DNA of 23,035 nt, taken from assembly GCA_016987375.1 (NCBI GenBank), contig PJRA01000196.1, positions 1,570,143-1,593,177 of the forward strand, read 5' to 3'. Every line of letters begins with the position of its first letter. The first letter of the stretch is position 1. Of the stretch, positions 19,239-23,035 are shown in pieces. A program made the translations under genes and the position numbers. This stretch comes from Brachionus koreanus. Lineage: Eukaryota > Rotifera > Eurotatoria > Ploima > Brachionidae. The notes below the pieces were generated by a model. That model was not told where the DNA came from. It was given only the letters and a program-made list of their open reading frames with translations, and did no database searches.

Positions 19239-19577
19239 CTATTTGAGACCATTTAAAATATTATGATAATAATAGAAGTTTAAGTAGTCCAAATTCATTT
19301 CCATATTTAATTTAATTTTGGAGACTATAAACTTTAATGAATCAACTATAAATAGATGATTTATTATTTCAATTAAAGTCTTGGAATTAAAATAATCCAT
19401 TACATCAATATGAGTCTTTTTCTGTCCACTAATAAGTTGTTTGAAAAACGGGGTGTTTTTGATATCAAAATTTTTATGGTTGTCACGTAGGAATGTCAAT
19501 ATACTACAGCTCACCGAGCTATTCATTAACTGCTTCAAGAAGAGTAGCTCGTGTTTGATGTATAGTTCTTCTTCCAT
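19239..19577 (-). CDS. 3' exon of an unrecognised gene
   Basis: From ATG 19577-19575 to TAG 19241-19239 the frame gives 112 residues: MEEELYIKHELLFLKQLMNS, VSCSILTFLRDNHKNF, a QLISGQKKTHIDVMDYF segment and a C-terminus rich in Asn and Tyr. The same frame remains open upstream to about 19618 (NQEICVRLLSKTLNLE) and is preceded by possible acceptors (CTAG, AAAAG). The true exon probably starts there and the ATG may be internal. The sequence looks all-helical with heptad-like Leu/Ile, no membrane segment and no signal peptide. A polyadenylation signal follows at the right distance. I could not find convincing upstream exons and do not recognise the family. Confidence 0.5.
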   Translation of the reverse strand: MEEELYIKHELLFLKQLMNSSVSCSILTFLRDNHKNFDIKNTPFFKQLISGQKKTHIDVMDYFNSKTLIEIINHLFIVDSLKFIVSKIKLNMEMNLDYLNFYYYHNILNGLK

Positions 19578-19788
19578 CTCTAAGTTCAAAGTTTTGGAGA
19601 GAAGTCTAACGCAAATTTCTTGATTTCTAGTGCTCTTTTAATTAATATTTTAGTTCAACATGGTGAAACATTCATAGTTGCATTATTAAGATAAATCTGA
19701 TTTCAAAATCTGAAACATTCAAAGTTAAGCATATTTTAAGAATTGTGAAATTTTAGTAAGAAATTACAGTACCAAAAGTAAATAAGGA

Positions 19789-20006
19789 AAAATTTTTTTC
19801 AAAAGGTTTTGTACAATTGTTAAAATTTTGTAAAGATTAAATCTTAGCTCTGCAAATATTGTTCATTTTTCTGTAGGATGCAAAAAAGCATTAGTTTATA
19901 ATATTCAATAAATCTCAAAGTTTTAGCAGAGCTTAGGATTAATTTGTGCAAATTTTAACAATATTGTATTGTTTACAGAAATAGTTGAAAAAAAAATTAG
20001 AAAAAA
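19789..20006. repeat. Foldback MITE-like inverted repeat
   Basis: The left arm 19811-19854 (TACAATTGTTAAAATTTTGT ... CTTAGCTCTGC) pairs with the right arm 19926-19968, whose reverse complement reads TACAATATTGTTAAAATTTG ... CCTAAGCTCTGC. Similarity extends outward through a TTTTTTTCAA block to about 19789 and 20006. Overall identity is moderate, suggesting an old copy. There is no coding content. Confidence 0.6.
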
Positions 20007-20646
20007 AATGTCATCTTTCCTTTGGTTGTTATTTTAGTATTTGAATTTCACATTGTGATTTTTGTATATAATGATAAAAATATTTTAAGTATTTAATCGG
20101 TTTTAATGTATTAAGATCAGTGTTTTTAATCTATGATGATCAGTAAAATATTAAATAAAATATTAAAAGGAAAATCTAGAACATTTATTTTTTATTTAAA
20201 AGCTCTTTTTGCTTACGCCTTGAAGACAAATTTGAACTCTTCGGTTATAGTTAAAGGATTTTTCCATATAGGTGAAAATGAGTGGCGCCATTAATCAAAA
20301 CTGGCATGTCTACCATTAATTTCTATGTTTCATCGGCAAAAATTTTGCTTGTTTTTTTGCAAGTCATTTTGTTGAAATGAAAACTCCAATTCGCTTGTCT
20401 ATAATTAGTAATTTTTTCAAAATTACTTTAGAACATGATGGCTGGATATTGCCACTTATCTCAAATAAATGTTAACCTTAAGAAAAATATCATGATCGTA
20501 TTTATTATTCAAAGAAAAATAAAAAAATTTAAATTTTTTAATTTTTCATAAATAATGCAGCAATTTTTTTTTGTTAGTAGGCAAAAAGCAAAAAAAGAAT
20601 ATTTATTTTAAATTTTTAACCATATTAACTAGACAAGTGATAATAA
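20007..20646. other. Intergenic stretch with a possible Tc1-like transposase scrap
   Basis: No intact gene is seen. At about 20201-20254 a plus-strand frame reads SSFCLRLEDKFELFGYS before TAA. The phrase (S)DESKFELFG is typical of Tc1-type DDE transposases, so this may be a tiny relic, but it is too short to be sure. Two further slightly less AT-rich patches up to 20470 have no consistent frame. Confidence 0.3.
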
Positions 20647-20784
20647 ATGAATAAAAAGAAACATAATTATGAATTGTGTAATGGTATCATTCAAAAAATA
20701 AAGAAGTATGGTGTAAGTGAAAATGAAATCAGCAATGTCGATAGAACCATCAAAGAAAAGTCTATTTTAATGGGATTCAATTAG
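20647..20784 (+). CDS. Small ORF or last exon, 45 residues
   Basis: An ATG-initiated frame reads MNKKKHNYELCNGIIQKIKK, then YGVSENEISNVDRTIKEKSI and LMGFN. It is charged, helical in character and less biased than chance AT-rich translation, with Gly, Ser, Asp and Val in plausible places. A polyadenylation signal lies at 20873-20878. There is no recognisable family and no signal peptide. It could be a short gene or the end of a gene with other exons upstream. Confidence 0.35.
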   Translation: MNKKKHNYELCNGIIQKIKKYGVSENEISNVDRTIKEKSILMGFN

Positions 20785-20872
20785 TTATCTTGCTTTGTCA
20801 ATTTATTTAAACTAATTTGATCGTAGAATATACATTATTATTATTATTATTTTTGTATTTTATATTATTTTC

Positions 20873-20878
20873 AATAAA
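20873..20878 (+). terminator. Possible polyadenylation signal after the 45-residue ORF
   Basis: AATAAA lies 89 nt after the TAG, downstream of an ATT repeat at about 20833-20850. Confidence 0.3.
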
Positions 20879-21001
20879 TTATTAAATGTTGAAATTTTGA
20901 TCAAATTTAAATAATGACTTAGTGTTTTTTTTAAATTATTTGAAAAAATTCTCTTAAAAAAAATACCAAAAACGCTAGAAATTAAATGAATAAAAATATA
21001 A

Positions 21002-21007
21002 TTTATT
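21002..21007 (-). terminator. Polyadenylation signal of the six-membrane-segment gene
   Basis: Minus-strand AATAAA lies 10 nt past the stop codon, again showing very short 3' ends. Confidence 0.45.
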
Positions 21008-21017
21008 TTATACAAAG

Positions 21018-22451
21018 TTAAATAAAATATTTTCTATGCATTGAAAAAATTTTCTTATTATCCAACCATTCCAGATATTTCTCAATGAACGACAAAAAGT
21101 AGCAACAGCCAAACGACAAGAGGATTATAAGCATATCTGAAGCAAACTGAGCATGCATTTTTGAAACAAACAATCCTTTTATTTTAGTTTCAACTTTGAA
21201 GCCTTGTTTCAATTTTTTACCAACATAATTATACTTGATTTCAGAGTGTGAAAAATATTGTCTATAAAAATTGTCATCGTAGTGATTCAAATAATTTGAA
21301 GCGATTTGAATTGACTTGGATGTTGTGTTTATGCTGAGTTTATTTCGGCTTAAATCGGCCAAAAACTCGGCATAATTTGACACTTGAGGATTGAAAAAAT
21401 TCAAATAGGAGTTCTCCCATGAATTTATTCTGTTAAACTGAAGCACGTCTACTATGTCCCATATGCTAAGAAAAAAAATTACAAAAACAGACTGAATAAC
21501 CAATTTTAGTGAATTATTAGATTTTTTTTTCAATTTTTTACATTTGACTTTCCAAAAAGTGTCCGATTGAGATTCAATATCCTGTTTTTTAGTGTCTTGG
21601 GAATCATTTTTTTCCTTGATCAAATATGAAAACAAGCCAAGAGAACAAATTGAAAAAACCATGAAAAACAAATTTAGATTAAAATTTGAAATGGCCATAC
21701 TTTCCATATTCTTTTGAGGCATGTTGGTTTGACTAAGCTTCATGTTGGAATTGGCTTCTATGAGAACATAGTCGTCTGATTTGAGACCCAGTGAATCTAA
21801 ATCAACTTTGTTCTTGACGAAAAACTGATCCAGACAAGTCAATACTTTTCTATTCAGTTTGGAAAATACAGTACTAACTCCAAGCTGGTTGCATATTCGC
21901 TTCATGTTTATTAAATTAAATGGAATTATAGTTATAAAAAGAAATAAATTAATGCACAATTGAACACTGAATAAAAATTGACTTGTTGATTTTTTCTGAC
22001 CAACAATTAAATAGGCTAATAGTAGAATATTTATTAATATAGTCATTAAATTAATGTTGAAAACAAGTGCTATTTTGATACAATTTTTTATCATGCTAAA
22101 TTCGATTATTTCGCTAATGTTAATTAAAGTTTTTAATTTAATAATTGGTTTATTGTGTCCAGTTGAATTTGTCAAAAATTGAACGTGATCTATCTTGGTT
22201 ATGTCAATCAGGTCGGAATTAAGAGCATAGAGCCAAGTTAATCTGGACATAAAGTCAGTGGATGAGGTCAATTTGTTGTGCAAGGCATCTTTTTGCGTCA
22301 AGCTGTTTTCTGCATTGTTTAGGACTGGATTTTTTTCCGTGTCAACACCTCGAGACGAATATTTAAGAAGCTCAAATATGACAATAAAGACAAGATTTGC
22401 TTTAAGAAGTACGATGGAAGATTTGACGCATTTTAAAGCAAAATCCTTCAT
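21018..22451 (-). CDS. Intronless gene for an unrecognised six-pass membrane protein, 477 residues
   Basis: A single open frame runs from ATG 22451-22449 to TAA 21020-21018. Hydrophobic segments lie at about 11-29, 125-150, 158-182, 257-278, 315-337 and 437-457. The first and third outer loops are about 95-100 residues each, and they carry all three recognised N-glycosylation sequons (NST 95-97, NIS 111-113, NTT 375-377). The strongly basic KCKKLKKK at 303-310 falls in an inner loop. This gives a self-consistent six-pass topology with both ends in the cytoplasm, at the cell surface or in the secretory pathway. I recognise no pore, catalytic or transporter motif, so no function is assigned. 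Being intronless, it contrasts with most genes here; retroposition or lineage-specific origin are possible. Confidence 0.75.
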   Translation of the reverse strand: MKDFALKCVKSSIVLLKANLVFIVIFELLKYSSRGVDTEKNPVLNNAENSLTQKDALHNKLTSSTDFMSRLTWLYALNSDLIDITKIDHVQFLTNSTGHNKPIIKLKTLINISEIIEFSMIKNCIKIALVFNINLMTILINILLLAYLIVGQKKSTSQFLFSVQLCINLFLFITIIPFNLINMKRICNQLGVSTVFSKLNRKVLTCLDQFFVKNKVDLDSLGLKSDDYVLIEANSNMKLSQTNMPQKNMESMAISNFNLNLFFMVFSICSLGLFSYLIKEKNDSQDTKKQDIESQSDTFWKVKCKKLKKKSNNSLKLVIQSVFVIFFLSIWDIVDVLQFNRINSWENSYLNFFNPQVSNYAEFLADLSRNKLSINTTSKSIQIASNYLNHYDDNFYRQYFSHSEIKYNYVGKKLKQGFKVETKIKGLFVSKMHAQFASDMLIILLSFGCCYFLSFIEKYLEWLDNKKIFSMHRKYFI

Positions 22452-23035
22452 TTGTTATCTAAAATTTAGAAATTTAATTTGAAAAATTAAAAAAGAAAAT
22501 AAAAAAGCTTCCAAGTTTTTTTTTGAACCTTTATTGAATAATTCAAAAGAGTTTGTTTTTTTGATCAAAATTTGAGTTAGCTTGATACTTAAATTTCATC
22601 TTAAACTGGTTTGTTTTATTAGGTAAAATTTATTATAATTTTCTTGCTTACTTTTCTGCTTTGAAATAAAGCCATAATTAAATCAAATAACCTTCATACC
22701 TTGATATTTTATGGATTTAAAACCAATTGATCATCTAAAAACTTGGAGACGAAATTTCAACAATCAGATTGTATTTAAATCAATCTTTTGGGAGACTGAA
22801 AAAAAATATTTTACCGAATAGAGATATATTTTTGATTTTTGAAAAATTATTAAGCTAGCCAATAGAGCAAAAAATTAAACACGCCTGAGTAATCACAACA
22901 AATGGCCACATAATAATATTTAAAAATTTAAAAAAAAAACAACAACAAAATATTATAATTTAACCTAGAATTAAAATGAATTATGAGAAAATATATAAAA
23001 TTAAATTCTAATAATTTTTGTTGCTATAGTTTTTC
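22452..23035. other. Upstream flank of the membrane-protein gene
   Basis: AT-rich, with no supported ORF or repeat. It presumably contains the minus-strand promoter. An A-rich run with AAC units at 22931-22947 is unremarkable. Confidence 0.35.

Noticed and set aside
19441..19623. 60-codon plus-strand frame
   Set aside because: It is antisense to the minus-strand gene end, which has a polyadenylation signal and longer coding-like frame.
22258..22482. 74-codon plus-strand frame
   Set aside because: It is antisense to the N-terminal part of the six-pass membrane protein and starts outside it without support.

Overview
This is a window of a small-genome animal nuclear chromosome. It is extremely AT-rich between genes. 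The genes are spliced, with very short GT-AG introns (most 40-101 nt), and have animal orthologues: sideroflexin-5, a DYRK1A/minibrain-type kinase, EMC3 and a paired-like homeodomain protein. AT-richness, tiny introns, closely packed genes and decayed non-LTR, hAT and TTAA-flanked elements would fit a rotifer, perhaps a Brachionus-like monogonont. That is an inference from style, not proof.

Layout. Positions 50-469 hold the last exon of an unrecognised gene. Only 56 nt later on the same strand the four-exon SFXN5 gene starts (526-1661), and the gap carries a strong 3' splice acceptor, as expected of an operon resolved by trans-splicing. From about 1.7 to 5.4 kb there are degraded elements: a non-LTR reverse transcriptase relic at 3258-3540, a possible TTAA-type element at 1953-2415, and two broken coding-like patches. 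The DYRK kinase (5640-7430, optional last exon to 7744) is strikingly GC-rich compared with everything around it.

From 7.7 to 14.2 kb is a mobile-element graveyard: a second reverse transcriptase relic, a foldback repeat, a BED-finger/hAT transposase relic, a third reverse transcriptase relic and a 196-bp TTAA-flanked MITE. Two small spliced genes are hidden in it: a plus-strand two-exon gene end near 9.8-10.1 kb, and on the minus strand a four-exon gene (10534-11387) for a predicted 94-residue membrane-anchored EGF-like protein. In that gene the open reading frame runs through introns and conceals the EGF module.

EMC3 (14209-15043, three exons) and the paired-like homeobox gene (16224-17115, two exons) follow on the plus strand. 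Then come a minus-strand open frame with one membrane segment (17701-17970), a 946-bp element with terminal inverted repeats (18070-19015), a minus-strand gene end (19239-19577), a foldback MITE (19789-20006), a small plus-strand ORF (20647-20784) and an intronless minus-strand gene for a 477-residue protein with six predicted membrane segments (21018-22451).

The neighbouring genes do not form an obvious pathway. The only arrangement suggesting coordinated expression is the 50-1661 gene pair. No rRNA, tRNA, CRISPR array or bacterial-type feature was found. All splice models are read by eye from splice signals, reading phase and recalled family sequences.
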